Assembly (NCBI GenBank): GCA_019418605.1
Contig: DYBN01000009.1
Location: forward strand, 14,303 to 78,302
Origin: Sutterella sp.
GTDB taxonomy: Bacteria; Pseudomonadota; Gammaproteobacteria; Burkholderiales; Burkholderiaceae_F
Length of the DNA stretch: 64,000 nt
Reading direction: 5' to 3'
Of this stretch, positions 25,966 through 34,800 are shown one piece after another (within the stretch, counting starts at the first letter, position 1; each line of letters starts with the position of its first letter). Made by a program: the position numbers and the translations under genes. The notes under the pieces are model-generated. The model was not told the origin of the DNA. It was given only the letters and a program-made list of their open reading frames with translations, and ran no database searches.

Positions 25966-27183
25966 ATGACCTCCCGCTCCATTGCCGCACTGATTCCCGC
26001 CGCCGGCGTCGGCTCCCGCATGCAGGCCGCTCTGCCCAAGCAGTACCTTGAGGTCGCCCCGGGCAAAACAATGCTCGCGGCAGCGGCCGAGCGCCTTGCG
26101 AAAGTGGTCGGCGCCGATCATGTCTTTGTGGGCGCGAGTCCTGAGGATGCCTGGATTGACGACGTGGATCTCGGAGGCGCCTCTGTCATGCGCACGGGCG
26201 GGGCCACGCGCGCGGCAACCGTGACCAATACGCTCGCGGCTCTTTTGAAGGAAGGAAAAATTGCACCGCACGACCTAGTGCTGGTGCACGATGCGGCGCG
26301 CCCCTTGGTCGACCCCAAGGAAGTTCGGGCGCTGGCCGATGCCGTCTGCGCGCACCTTGCAGCAGGGACGGCCGACGGTGCCGTGCTTGCCGTTGCCGTC
26401 ACAGACACCGTCAAGCGCGCCGACGCCCAGGGCTTTCTCGTTGAGGACGTCGACCGGACGGGGCTTTGGCGCATCGCAACGCCGCAGTGCTTTGAGGCCC
26501 AGGCTCTTTTGGATGCCCTGCAGGCGCACCCGGACGTCACCGACGAGTCAAGCGCCGTGCGCCTTGCGGGAGGCAGGGTGGCCGTCATTGCCTGCAGTCC
26601 CGACAACATCAAGGTCACGACGCCCTCGGACCTTGAATTTGCGCGCAGACAGCTGCGCGACTCTTGCACCGCATCTCAAGGAAATGCCGGAACCCGCCCC
26701 GCTTTTTCCCTGCGCGTGGGCCTGGGCTACGACTCGCACCGGCTTGAGGCCGGGCGCAAATTCATCCTGGGCGGCGTTGAAATTCCCCATGAAAAGGGTC
26801 TTGCCGGGCACAGCGACGCCGACGCGCTGCTGCACGCCGTCACCGACGCCATCCTTGGCGCGGCCGGCAAAGGCAACATCGGCATTCTTTTTCCGGATAC
26901 CGACCCGGCCTTCAAAGGGGCCGACAGCCGCACGCTGCTAAAAGAAGCCTGGCGCGTCGTCTCGCGCGAAGGCTGGCGCGTGGCCAATCTCGACTGCGTG
27001 ATCGTGGCGCAAAAGCCCAAACTCAATCCACATGTTCCCGCCATGGCAGCCTGCATTGCCGGAATTCTCGGCATCGCGCCCGAGGCGGTCAACATCAAAC
27101 CCAAGACCAACGAGGGGATGGGCTTTGAGGGGCGGCAGGAAGGGGTGAGCACGCAGGCCGTCGTGCTCCTTACAAAGCCTTGA
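25966..27183 (+). CDS. ispDF: Bifunctional IspD-IspF enzyme of the MEP isoprenoid pathway
   Basis: Fusion of 2-C-methyl-D-erythritol 4-phosphate cytidylyltransferase (residues 1 to about 225) and 2-C-methyl-D-erythritol 2,4-cyclodiphosphate synthase (about 247-405), 405 residues in all. The IspD part has LIPAAGVGSRMQ and LVHDAARPLV. The IspF part has GLGYDSHRLE (Asp256 and His258 as zinc ligands), LAGHSDADALLHAVTDA and KTNEGMGFEGR. ATG at 25966 follows AAGGA. The two parts are read in one frame with a linker of about 20 residues. Fusion is usual in Alpha- and Epsilonproteobacteria, while most Betaproteobacteria keep two separate adjacent genes. Its end overlaps the convergent phosphopantetheinyl transferase gene by 14 bases. 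Confidence 0.96.
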   Translation: MTSRSIAALIPAAGVGSRMQAALPKQYLEVAPGKTMLAAAAERLAKVVGADHVFVGASPEDAWIDDVDLGGASVMRTGGATRAATVTNTLAALLKEGKIAPHDLVLVHDAARPLVDPKEVRALADAVCAHLAAGTADGAVLAVAVTDTVKRADAQGFLVEDVDRTGLWRIATPQCFEAQALLDALQAHPDVTDESSAVRLAGGRVAVIACSPDNIKVTTPSDLEFARRQLRDSCTASQGNAGTRPAFSLRVGLGYDSHRLEAGRKFILGGVEIPHEKGLAGHSDADALLHAVTDAILGAAGKGNIGILFPDTDPAFKGADSRTLLKEAWRVVSREGWRVANLDCVIVAQKPKLNPHVPAMAACIAGILGIAPEAVNIKPKTNEGMGFEGRQEGVSTQAVVLLTKP

Positions 27184-28003
27184 AGGTGAGGTTTGCGGCG
27201 GGAGCAAAGGAAAACGAGCCGTCATTGAAGTGCGCCGTCGCCAAAAGCGCGCTCCCCGCGCTTGCTGCAAGCACAAGCGTCAACAGCACGGAATCGTCGG
27301 GGCGCTTGAGAATATGCCGCGTCCAGACGATGGGAGCAGAGCCTTCTCTTTGCCTGGCACTTGTTTGCTCTGAGAGCAAGATCGCCGGCCCTTGGTCCTT
27401 TTGCGGTTTGACAAAGCGTGCGCGCATCTTCACGGCGCACTCGCGCAGTCCCCAAAGGGTGTAAAAGCCCAGCACGGGGTCGGCCGCGATCGTTGAAACG
27501 GCATCCTCCCCAAAAACGCGGGCAGTCAAATGCTGCGTTGCGCGCGCGGGAATCATGACTTCGGCGTCCAGCGCGCAGGGGCTCTCGGCAATCATCAGGG
27601 CAACGGCGCCCGAAGTGTGCGAAATGCTCGCGAAAAACGGCGCTCCATCGACGCTAACCAAACTTGGGGAGCGGGGAGGGTCTTCAAAAACGCGCAGGTC
27701 CAGCGTCTTTGCCATCTTGTAGAGAAGAAGGCGGTTAAAGAGAAACTCCCGCCGGCGCTTGGCGCTTAGAAAGCTGCGCGCACGCGCAAGCACCGCCTCG
27801 GGCAGGTCCTTCAAGAAGAGGTCATCGTGCTCTTCAGCAGCCTCGAGGCAGAGATTTTCCTCGGGCGAAAACACGACGCAAAGCGCGCAGAGGTCTTCTT
27901 CTTTCTTCTGAGACGATAAAGCCGCTTGAGTTAAGCCATTGAGCTTAGCCAATCGCGCGGCGAGAGACGGAGACTTACAGCCGCTCAACATGGATGCCGG
28001 CAT
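27170..28003 (-). CDS. 4'-phosphopantetheinyl transferase, AcpT/Sfp-like
   Basis: Enzyme transferring the phosphopantetheine arm from CoA to carrier proteins. Product up to 277 residues. The family blocks are FASISHTSGAVALMI, CALDAEV (metal-binding Asp and Glu) and FYTLWGLRECAVKM (the WxxxEAxxK-type block, with Arg-Glu-Cys in place of Lys-Glu-Ala). The N-terminal third is divergent. ATG at 28003 or 27991 are both possible; neither has a clear ribosome site, and both lie inside the end of the dCMP deaminase gene, so the two are probably coupled. The carrier protein served (fatty acid ACP or another) cannot be told. Confidence 0.82.
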   Translation of the reverse strand: MPASMLSGCKSPSLAARLAKLNGLTQAALSSQKKEEDLCALCVVFSPEENLCLEAAEEHDDLFLKDLPEAVLARARSFLSAKRRREFLFNRLLLYKMAKTLDLRVFEDPPRSPSLVSVDGAPFFASISHTSGAVALMIAESPCALDAEVMIPARATQHLTARVFGEDAVSTIAADPVLGFYTLWGLRECAVKMRARFVKPQKDQGPAILLSEQTSARQREGSAPIVWTRHILKRPDDSVLLTLVLAASAGSALLATAHFNDGSFSFAPAANLTFKAL

Positions 28004-28391
28004 TCTTTAAGAAATTGATGCCCGCGTCGTCTCGGTACACGTCGTGGTAGTAGACCGCTTCGATCCCGCACTTTTGAATGAGAAGTGCGCAGTGAATGCA
28101 GGGACTGTGCGTGATGAAAATGCTCGCGCCCTTGCTTGAGTAGCCGTTGTAGGCAAGTTTGGCAATGGCGTTGAGCTCGGCGTGCTGCACCTCGGGGCGG
28201 GTGACGAGCTTGCCGTCGACCTCCATTTCGCAGCAGTTGTCATAGCCTGTGGGCATTCCGTTCCAGCCGAAGCTGATGATGGAGTTGTTCTTGACGATGA
28301 CGCAGCCCACCTTGAGCCGCTGCGCGTAGCTGCGCTGCGCTGCAATCAACGCGATCTGCATGTACATCGCGTTGTCTTTTTTCACATCCAT
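27975..28391 (-). CDS. dCMP deaminase (ComEB-like cytidine/deoxycytidylate deaminase)
   Basis: Zinc-dependent deaminase of 138 residues, predicted to turn dCMP into dUMP for thymidylate synthesis. The zinc site is complete: HAELNAIAKLA (His-Ala-Glu) and SPCIHCALLIQKCG (PCxxC). LKVGCVIVKNNSIIS and GWNGMPTGYDNCCE are typical of deoxycytidylate deaminases. ATG at 28391 is chosen because GGAG lies nine bases upstream. A GTG at 28457, overlapping the hipA stop, is the alternative. It lies between the hipA-like gene and the phosphopantetheinyl transferase and could be part of the acquired hipBA segment. Confidence 0.88.
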   Translation of the reverse strand: MDVKKDNAMYMQIALIAAQRSYAQRLKVGCVIVKNNSIISFGWNGMPTGYDNCCEMEVDGKLVTRPEVQHAELNAIAKLAYNGYSSKGASIFITHSPCIHCALLIQKCGIEAVYYHDVYRDDAGINFLKNAGIHVERL

Positions 28392-28421
28392 GAAAGCGTC
28401 TCCACAAGCTTTTCTCGATAA

Positions 28422-28454
28422 AGTATTTTCAAATGTTTGATATTGGAAAATACT
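28422..28454. repeat. AT-rich inverted repeat after hipA
   Basis: Perfect 9-bp arms AGTATTTTC / GAAAATACT with a 15-base spacer, directly behind the hipA stop and 31 bases before the deaminase start. It may end the hipA transcript or act as an operator. No strong U tract follows. Confidence 0.55.
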
Positions 28455-29794
28455 CACTGTTCAAAGATCGGCGCCATCCGGGCAAGCGACAAATAATCGA
28501 TGCCGAGCTCTTGAGCCGTGCTGCGCCAGCCGGAGACGACGTGCCTGAATTCTAAACACATGGTTTTTGCCTGCGCGGGCTTCAATCCGAAGTAGCGGGC
28601 TAGCGAAACGGCGTCTTCCGGAGCGACCAAGGTGTTGGAGCCCGCAAGCGGCGTTGAGAGCTGCCGGCACCGGTTGCCGGATAACGCCGGGCAGACAGTC
28701 GGCGCGTACATGGGCAAAAGCTTCCAGCCCGCAGCCTCGCGCGTAAACCAAAAGTGATCAAGCCGATCGCGCCGGTTGCCGACGAGGCTGTTAAAGAGAA
28801 GCCTTGCAAAGAGCTCCCTGAGATCGTCGGCCGGATGCGCGCCCTCCCGGTTGAGAATGTCCGCCACGTCAAGATACCCCGCGGGATAGGCGCGAGGCCG
28901 CGCCCGTGTGGTGCGGCGCCGGGAAACAAGCGTTGCGGCCGAAAGCGCAAGCAGAGGGACGCCCTCGGGCGTCCGGTCAAAGCGCTCTTCCAAAAAGCCG
29001 ATGTCGGAGAGAAGTTCGGACCCGACAACCTTGATCCCGCACCTTGCGGCAAGCGCGCCCGCAACGACGCTCACGCAGGGATCCAGTCCCAAGCCTCCGG
29101 GGGCGATGTCGCCTGAAGACGGCTGGAAAAAACGAAGCACGCGCTCTGAATAGCTCCCGGCGCTCATGGCGACAAGCGCCTTGGGAGATGCGCCGCCGAT
29201 GTCAGAGGCCGCCGCAAGAAGGAGTTCGGCTTCCCGAGACGTGCGAAGAGTGCCTCCCAAAGCGAGAACTTCGCAGGCGCGGGCTAGTTCCCGGGCGGTT
29301 TTCATGCGCTCTTTTTGTTTGCGCGCATCCAACAAAACGGGAGAAAAAGTCGTTTGATTTGAAGGGCTTAGGGGCAGGGCAAGAGAGGAAAAACGGTGCC
29401 CGGCGTGCCCGGCGCGCGCCCACAATTGGCTTGGAGCGGTCGGGAGCTCATCCAAATCCAATTTGAGGCCATTTATTTGCACGGACTCCACGAGCCTTGA
29501 GAGCCACTTTCCCGGTGCGTGGTCGCACACAAATCCAAAACGGCCGGCCCGGGCCTTCAAAACCGGGTCGACATCGCCGACATCCTGGGGGACGCGAAGC
29601 ACGCCGCTCACAAGCGGCAGGTCGGCGCCAAGAGAAAAGCCGTGCCGCAGCCACGCATCGTCATATTGAAACGCCATGGCAGAGCGCGGCGCGCCGACCG
29701 ACGCACGCTGGGGGGCGTCGGACTGCACGACGAGCTGCCCAACGGGGATCGTGCGCTCGGCCGTCCTCAAGCCAATGGGGATGATTTCAGGCAT
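28454..29794 (-). CDS. HipA-like protein with degenerate kinase site
   Basis: Homologue of the HipA Ser/Thr kinase toxin, 446 residues. HipA landmarks are the N-terminal subdomain (FQYDDAWLRHGFSLGADLPL), DIGGASPKALVAM (the GGxxPK block) and LLFNSLVGN. The catalytic loop, normally GNxDxHxxN, reads GNRRDRLDH at residues 339-347, so the Asp, His and Asn equivalents are Arg342, Arg344 and His347. The metal-binding Asp after PxY is Ala364 (LLPMYAPTV). Kinase activity therefore seems unlikely. The frame is otherwise intact. The HipB-like gene lies 45 bases upstream. It may be an inactivated toxin, or a pseudokinase with a regulatory role. Confidence 0.82.
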   Translation of the reverse strand: MPEIIPIGLRTAERTIPVGQLVVQSDAPQRASVGAPRSAMAFQYDDAWLRHGFSLGADLPLVSGVLRVPQDVGDVDPVLKARAGRFGFVCDHAPGKWLSRLVESVQINGLKLDLDELPTAPSQLWARAGHAGHRFSSLALPLSPSNQTTFSPVLLDARKQKERMKTARELARACEVLALGGTLRTSREAELLLAAASDIGGASPKALVAMSAGSYSERVLRFFQPSSGDIAPGGLGLDPCVSVVAGALAARCGIKVVGSELLSDIGFLEERFDRTPEGVPLLALSAATLVSRRRTTRARPRAYPAGYLDVADILNREGAHPADDLRELFARLLFNSLVGNRRDRLDHFWFTREAAGWKLLPMYAPTVCPALSGNRCRQLSTPLAGSNTLVAPEDAVSLARYFGLKPAQAKTMCLEFRHVVSGWRSTAQELGIDYLSLARMAPIFEQ

Positions 29795-29839
29795 GACTTT
29801 TGCGTTCAGGTGTCAGGGGCTTGAAGTTTTCGTCACCGA

Positions 29840-30160
29840 TCAGGCGCCGTCGGAAGACGGTGTCTTTGCCCGGGGCATGCGGATGCGCTTGGGCAGCGAT
29901 TCCGCCTCCAAGGCGTCGCCCAAGGGGTCGGCGAGCGCAATGTCGGAAAACGGGGTGCCCAGAGAGAGGGCCTGAATGACGGCTGCCACCGAACCGATGG
30001 CCACGCCGCAATCGCCTTTTTCTATCTTCACCAATGTCGAGAGCCCGATGCCGGCACGCTCAGCCAGAACGGCCTGGGGGAGGCGGCGCTTCAATCGGGC
30101 CACTTTGAGGTTGTAGCCAAGCGCTTCCAAGGATTGCTCAACAGCAAGGGAGGGTCTCAT
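29840..30160 (-). CDS. HipB-like XRE-family antitoxin/repressor
   Basis: Small DNA-binding protein of 106 residues. The helix-turn-helix lies at about residues 15-70 (LGYNLKVARLKRRLPQAVLA, then RAGIGLSTLVKIEKGDCGVA), typical of Cro/CI and HipB proteins. The C-terminal tail is basic and Pro-rich. ATG at 30160 is chosen because the conserved domain starts about ten residues later; a longer frame upstream runs through AT-rich non-coding DNA. Placed before the HipA-like gene, it would repress the pair and bind HipA. CATAAT direct repeats upstream (about 30194-30210, minus strand) may be its operator. Confidence 0.88.
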   Translation of the reverse strand: MRPSLAVEQSLEALGYNLKVARLKRRLPQAVLAERAGIGLSTLVKIEKGDCGVAIGSVAAVIQALSLGTPFSDIALADPLGDALEAESLPKRIRMPRAKTPSSDGA

Positions 30161-30730
30161 AACATTCAAATCCCGATGATAAAAGTCCGTAACCGTTATG
30201 ATTATGTTAATTATGTCACCCAAACCCGGCTCTGTCCACGGCCGAAGGGATCGATGGGAAATCATGTGTCTTTACACTGTCCCGGGGCATCCATGGAATT
30301 TTTAAACAACACGATTGAAACGATATAGCGATATAACAATTGTAATAAGCTATGTTATCAACTTTCCATCCTGACAAAATGCATCGAGAATTTTGGTGTT
30401 GATGCGACAGGTGCTCAAATGTTGTGCATCAGCCCCAGGTAGTCCAATGCCCGCCGTATTCTCGGAATTTACTTCTCTTGATCGATTGGCTATACCTATT
30501 GAAGAGCGTTATCAAAATCACATTGCTCCTCGCCTGCTGCGCGCCTGCATGCCTGTCTGATTGCGACTATCAAAATCACGCCGGACCTGCGCAGTGATCC
30601 CGATAATGAAAATGATTGTCAGATTCAAAGATTTGGCCTTTCGTCTTTTCTCGTGCATGGCCGAACGGCTCAAAGGCGAAAAGTACAATCGACAAACGGA
30701 TATCTGAAAATACTTTTTCTTCGCAGCGCA
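30161..30730. other. AT-rich intergenic region upstream of hipBA
   Basis: About 570 bases, clearly lower in G+C than the genes around it, with no convincing gene. It holds the presumed hipB promoter (30170-30230, with repeated TTATG/CATAAT units) and an inverted ATAACA...TGTTAT pair near 30332-30357. The composition suggests acquired DNA. Confidence 0.4.
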
Positions 30731-30759
30731 CAAAAAAGCCTGAGGCGCGGGCCTCAGGC
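30731..30759 (-). terminator. Rho-independent terminator of thiC
   Basis: Perfect 8-bp stem GCCTGAGG / CCTCAGGC with a 6-base loop and, on the minus strand, a run of six T. It lies 43 bases after the thiC stop. Confidence 0.9.
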
Positions 30760-30801
30760 CAACGGCCGTCCTCGCCGACGGCTCAACAATCAAGGCGAAC
30801 C

Positions 30802-32745
30802 TTAGATCTTCTTGTAGATTTCTTCGCCGCCTTCAACAAACCTGCGGCTTTGCTCTTTCAACCCTTCCTTGAGTGCGTCTTCTTCGCTCATGCCGTGCTC
30901 CTTTGCCCATTTGCGGACGTCTTCGGTGATGCGCATCGAGCAGAACTGCGGTCCGCACATGCTGCAAAAGTGCGCCTGCTTCATGGCGGGCTTGGGCAGC
31001 GTTTCATCGTGATAGGACGCCGCGAGCTCGGGATCGAGACTCAGGTTGAACTGGTCATTCCAGCGAAATTCAAAGCGCGCTTTTGAGATCGCATTGTCGC
31101 GAATCTGCGCCCCCGGCAAGCCCTTGGCAAGGTCGGCTGCATGCGCGGCCGCCTTGTAGGTGACGATTCCCGTGCGCACGTCTTCCTTCACCGGCAGCCC
31201 CAGGTGCTCCTTGGGCGTGACGTAGCAGAGCATTGCCGTGCCGCGCCAGCCGATCATGGCCGCACCAATGGCGCTCGTGATGTGGTCGTACCCCGGGGCG
31301 ATGTCTTCAACCAGCGGGCCCAGCGTATAGAAGGGGGCTTCGTCGCAGAGCTCAAGTTCCTTTTCGACGTTGACCATCACGCCCTGCATCGGGATGTGGC
31401 CGGGCCCCTCGATGATCACCTGCACGTCATGGCTCCGGGCGATTTTCGTGAGCTCCCCGAGCGTTTCGAGTTCGGCCATCTGCGCCGCATCGTTGGCGTC
31501 GTAGATTGATCCCGCCCGCAGGCCGTCGCCCAGGCTCACTGCGACGTCGTAGCTCTTGAGAATCTCGCAGATTTCAGCAAAGTGCGTGTAGATGAAGCTC
31601 TCCTCGTGGTGCGCCATGCACCAGCCGGCCATGATGGAGCCGCCGCGGCTCACGATCCCCGTGAGCCTGCGCGCGGTAAGCGGAATCAGCGCAAGGCGCA
31701 CGCCCGCGTGAATCGTGAAGTAGTCCACGCCTTGCTCGGCCTGCTCGATGAGCGTGTCGCGATAGATTTCCCAATCGAGGTCCGAGGCCTTGCCGCCCAC
31801 CTTTTCAAGGGCCTGATAAAGCGGCACCGTGCCGATGGGCACGGGGCTGTTGCGCACGATCCATTCGCGGGTTTCGTGAATGTGTTTGCCTGTGGACAAA
31901 TCCATCACGGTATCCGCGCCCCAGCGCGTGGCCCACAGAAGCTTTTCGACCTCGTCGGCAATGCTCGAGGTGAGAGCACTGTTGCCGATGTTGGCGTTGA
32001 TCTTGGTGAGAAAGTTTCGGCCGATCACCATCGGCTCGCTTTCCGGATGGTTGATGTTGGCGGGCAAAATGGCGCGGCCCGATGCAATTTCGCTGCGCAC
32101 GAACTCTCCGGTCACCTCGTTGGCAAAAACCGCTTCGTACGGATATCCCGCATGCTGCGAGAGCAGCGTCCGCCGCACCGGCTCGTCGAGTGCTGCAAGA
32201 CTTTCGACATAGGCCCTGCGGTTGCAGTTTTCCCGAATCGCCGCAAACTCCATCTCGGGCGTCACGATGCCTGCGCGGGCATAGTGCATCTGCGTGACGT
32301 TGGCGCCCGCCCTGGCGCGCAGGGGCTTTCGGGCGTTGGGAAAGCGGATCGCATCAAGCGCGGCGTCCGCGGCGCGCTCGCGCCCGTAGCGGCTTGTGAG
32401 CTCTTCGAGCCGCTCGGTGTCGTCGCGCTCGGCAATCCAGACGCTTCGCAGGGGCTTGAGCCCGCGCCGGATGTCGACTTCCTGCGCGGGGTCGCCGAAG
32501 TCGCCCGAGGTGTCGTAGATGAACACGTCGGGATTTTTCTCGTGCGTGCCGTCAAGCTTGAGCGTGTCTTCCTGCGCGACGGCGCGCATCGGCACCCGCA
32601 GATCGGGGCGGCTGCCTTGAACATAAACGCGCCGCGAGTTGGGAAACGGGGGAACGAAGCGGCGTGCGGCGGCCGCATCGGGAATGATGTTCTTGACTGC
32701 GGCGTCAGACGCCGCCGGGGAGATGGGGATCGTTTTATCCGTCAT
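30802..32745 (-). CDS. thiC: Phosphomethylpyrimidine synthase
   Basis: Radical SAM enzyme that rearranges aminoimidazole ribotide to the hydroxymethylpyrimidine phosphate of thiamine; cytosolic, 647 residues. The C-terminal Fe-S motif is CSMCGPQFC (CxxCxxxxC). Other family blocks are MHYARAGIVTPEMEFAA, ILPANINHPESEPM, VMDLSTG and IEGPGHIPMQ. The ATG at 32745 has GGTGA upstream; an ATG at 32760 in the same frame lacks one. A TPP riboswitch precedes it at about 32871-32955 and a terminator follows at 30731-30759. It is a single-gene unit; no other thi gene is in the window. Confidence 0.98.
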   Translation of the reverse strand: MTDKTIPISPAASDAAVKNIIPDAAAARRFVPPFPNSRRVYVQGSRPDLRVPMRAVAQEDTLKLDGTHEKNPDVFIYDTSGDFGDPAQEVDIRRGLKPLRSVWIAERDDTERLEELTSRYGRERAADAALDAIRFPNARKPLRARAGANVTQMHYARAGIVTPEMEFAAIRENCNRRAYVESLAALDEPVRRTLLSQHAGYPYEAVFANEVTGEFVRSEIASGRAILPANINHPESEPMVIGRNFLTKINANIGNSALTSSIADEVEKLLWATRWGADTVMDLSTGKHIHETREWIVRNSPVPIGTVPLYQALEKVGGKASDLDWEIYRDTLIEQAEQGVDYFTIHAGVRLALIPLTARRLTGIVSRGGSIMAGWCMAHHEESFIYTHFAEICEILKSYDVAVSLGDGLRAGSIYDANDAAQMAELETLGELTKIARSHDVQVIIEGPGHIPMQGVMVNVEKELELCDEAPFYTLGPLVEDIAPGYDHITSAIGAAMIGWRGTAMLCYVTPKEHLGLPVKEDVRTGIVTYKAAAHAADLAKGLPGAQIRDNAISKARFEFRWNDQFNLSLDPELAASYHDETLPKPAMKQAHFCSMCGPQFCSMRITEDVRKWAKEHGMSEEDALKEGLKEQSRRFVEGGEEIYKKI

Positions 32746-32870
32746 CGCTTCACCATGCATATGACGGCGGGGTGGGAAAGGGCGCAGGCGCGCGTGCCGG
32801 CAAGGCTGCGTTTTAATCGAGCCGCCCGTCCTTCATGCGGCGGGAGACGTCGCGCGCCTGACGATTCCTT

Positions 32871-32955
32871 GCGTTTCCTCCGCCGATGTTAGTCGGATCA
32901 GGTTCTAAGGACTCTCTCAACCAGCGCGCGGATTACGCACCGGTACCCTTGACGC
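32871..32955 (-). ncRNA. TPP riboswitch (THI element) of thiC
   Basis: On the minus strand the leader contains GGTTGAGAGA, then AGAACCTGATCCGACTAAC and ATCGGCGGAGGAAACGC, the conserved core of the thiamine pyrophosphate aptamer (CTGAGA ... ACCTGATC ... GGAA). GCGTC and AACGC can close the outer stem. It lies 126 bases before the thiC start. Binding of TPP would lower thiC expression. Ends are approximate. Confidence 0.9.
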
Positions 32956-33061
32956 TTGGAAAGTGCCTTCAATTGCGCCCGCAGTCACGCCGCGGGCGGA
33001 TGCACTATGATGCGGATTCTAGCCGCGGGGCTTTTCTTTGTAACGCCGGATACACCACCAC

Positions 33062-33547
33062 ATGCAGCGCACCAACAAGGTTTCGTCCAAAGACATCGAC
33101 AAAGTCGCCAAGATTCTTTTCGTCTGCTTTCTGCTCTGGGCGCTGTGGCTTGAGTTTTCACCCAAGCCCGAACCCGGCGTTGAGGAGCTGGCAAAGGCAA
33201 ACCTCATCATGAAGTCTTCGCCCACGCCTGAAGATAAAAAGCGCGCCTGCGCGCTTTACGCCGCCTCCGTGCGCCAGGGCAACAAAGCCGCCGCCATCGG
33301 TCTGAGCGATTGCGTGCGGGATTCCGAAGCCGGCACCGAAACCTCGCGAAAGGCGCTGCGCTACATGCTGCTCACGCAGGCAATCGGCGCGCGCAACACC
33401 GACCGCAACCCCGAAGAGGAAAGAAAGGCGCTGGGGCTTACGATCGACGAAATCAATGAGGCGCGCCGCATCAACATCACGGCCATTCTCAACGGAGACA
33501 TCTCGGCCGAGGATCTTGCGGGCGCCGTGGTGGTGAAGTCGGAATAA
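33062..33547 (+). CDS. Membrane-anchored protein of unknown function
   Basis: A 161-residue protein I do not recognise. A single hydrophobic segment lies at about residues 18-32 (ILFVCFLLWALWLEF), preceded by a short basic stretch, so the rest is probably periplasmic with an N-terminal anchor. The body is helical and charged, with a region (KKRACALYAASVRQGNKAAA) reminiscent of Sel1/TPR-like helices. ATG at 33062. The gene stands between the thiC leader and the amidohydrolase gene. Confidence 0.72.
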   Translation: MQRTNKVSSKDIDKVAKILFVCFLLWALWLEFSPKPEPGVEELAKANLIMKSSPTPEDKKRACALYAASVRQGNKAAAIGLSDCVRDSEAGTETSRKALRYMLLTQAIGARNTDRNPEEERKALGLTIDEINEARRINITAILNGDISAEDLAGAVVVKSE

Positions 33548-33640
33548 ATTTCAATCGTGCATTGCCGGGGCTGCAGCGCGCTTTCATGATTTTGAGCGGC
33601 CTTCGTTTTGCACTGCTTAACCCAAGGAACAGATTTTCCC

Positions 33641-34777
33641 GTGACCACGACAAATTCATTGCAGAAACCAGGCGACCCCGTCGCCTACTACAACGCGCTG
33701 CACCCTCTGGCGGAGGTAAGCGGCAGGGAAGAGCGTACGGGGCGCTTTATTGCCGCCGCGCTTGAAAAGCTCGGCATCGCCTGCCGCTGCGGCGTGGGCG
33801 GCCACGGGGTCGTGGCTGAAATCGACTCGGGAAAGCCGGGCCCCGGCGTGATGTTTCGCGCCGACATGGATGCGCTGCCCTACGCCAATGCCGACGGCTC
33901 GATGACGGCCGTGCACGCCTGCGGGCACGATGCGCACTGCTCGATGCTTCTTGCCGCCGCGCCGGTTTTAAAGGATGTCGTCAAGCGCGGGAAATTAAAG
34001 CTCGTCTTTCAGCCCGGCGAAGAAGACTTGACCGGGGCGCTCGCCATGATCCGCGATGGCGTCCTCGAGGGAGTTGACATCGCCATTGGCGCGCATATTC
34101 GGCCGGCCTCCGACATTCCCGCGGGCTACATGACGCCCGAGGTGATGCACGTTGCCTGTGCGACGATTCGCGTGCGCTTTCAGGGCGCGACGGCCCACGC
34201 CTCCCGCCCGCAGCAGGGCGTCAATCCGATTGACATGGCCGCAAGCTACATCTCGATGGTCAACGCCATCCGGCTCGACCCCAACGCGAGCTGGTCCACA
34301 AAGGCCACGCGCATCACGGGCGAGCCCGGCGCGACCAACAGCCTGAGCGCCTGGTGCGAGGTGGTGTTTGACCTGCGCGCGCAGACCAATCCGCTGCTGA
34401 CGGCCATGCTCGAGCGCATGCAAGCCATGGCGCAGAGCACGGCGCTTGCCTTCGGCGGAAAGCTTGAGTGGACGCAGATCGACTACTGCCCGGCCTCGGA
34501 CTACGATCCGGAGCTCGTGGAGATGATCCGGCAGAGCATCGTCGAAGAGCTCGGAGAAGACAAGCTTGCTTCCGCCAGCGGCGGGGGCGGGGAGGACTTT
34601 CACTTCTACAAGATTGAAAAGCCCTCGGTGCGCACCGCGTACTTCGGGGTCGGCGTCGGCGCCGCCCCGGGACTGCACAAGCGCGACATGACGTTAAAGA
34701 CGCAGTACCTTGCAAACGGCGTGCGGCTTTGGATTACCCTTGCCGACAAACTCCTCGGGCAGGAGAAGGCGCAGTAG
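33641..34777 (+). CDS. M20-family amidohydrolase (N-acyl-amino-acid hydrolase type)
   Basis: Zinc/manganese-dependent amidohydrolase of 378 residues related to N-acetyl-L-amino acid and hippurate hydrolases. The metal blocks are FRADMDALPY, HACGHDAHCSML (Cys and His), FQPGEEDLTGA (Glu pair) and GAHIRPA (His), and the C-terminal GLHKRDM. The dimerisation domain starts near VMHVACATIRVRFQG. No ATG fits: GTG at 33641 with AAGGA 13 bases upstream is chosen, TTG at 33608 is the alternative. No signal peptide is seen, so it is cytosolic. It is followed after 23 bases by a lipoprotein gene. Confidence 0.9.
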   Translation: MTTTNSLQKPGDPVAYYNALHPLAEVSGREERTGRFIAAALEKLGIACRCGVGGHGVVAEIDSGKPGPGVMFRADMDALPYANADGSMTAVHACGHDAHCSMLLAAAPVLKDVVKRGKLKLVFQPGEEDLTGALAMIRDGVLEGVDIAIGAHIRPASDIPAGYMTPEVMHVACATIRVRFQGATAHASRPQQGVNPIDMAASYISMVNAIRLDPNASWSTKATRITGEPGATNSLSAWCEVVFDLRAQTNPLLTAMLERMQAMAQSTALAFGGKLEWTQIDYCPASDYDPELVEMIRQSIVEELGEDKLASASGGGGEDFHFYKIEKPSVRTAYFGVGVGAAPGLHKRDMTLKTQYLANGVRLWITLADKLLGQEKAQ

Positions 34778-34800
34778 AACTCTAAAAAGGCGCAAGGCTC

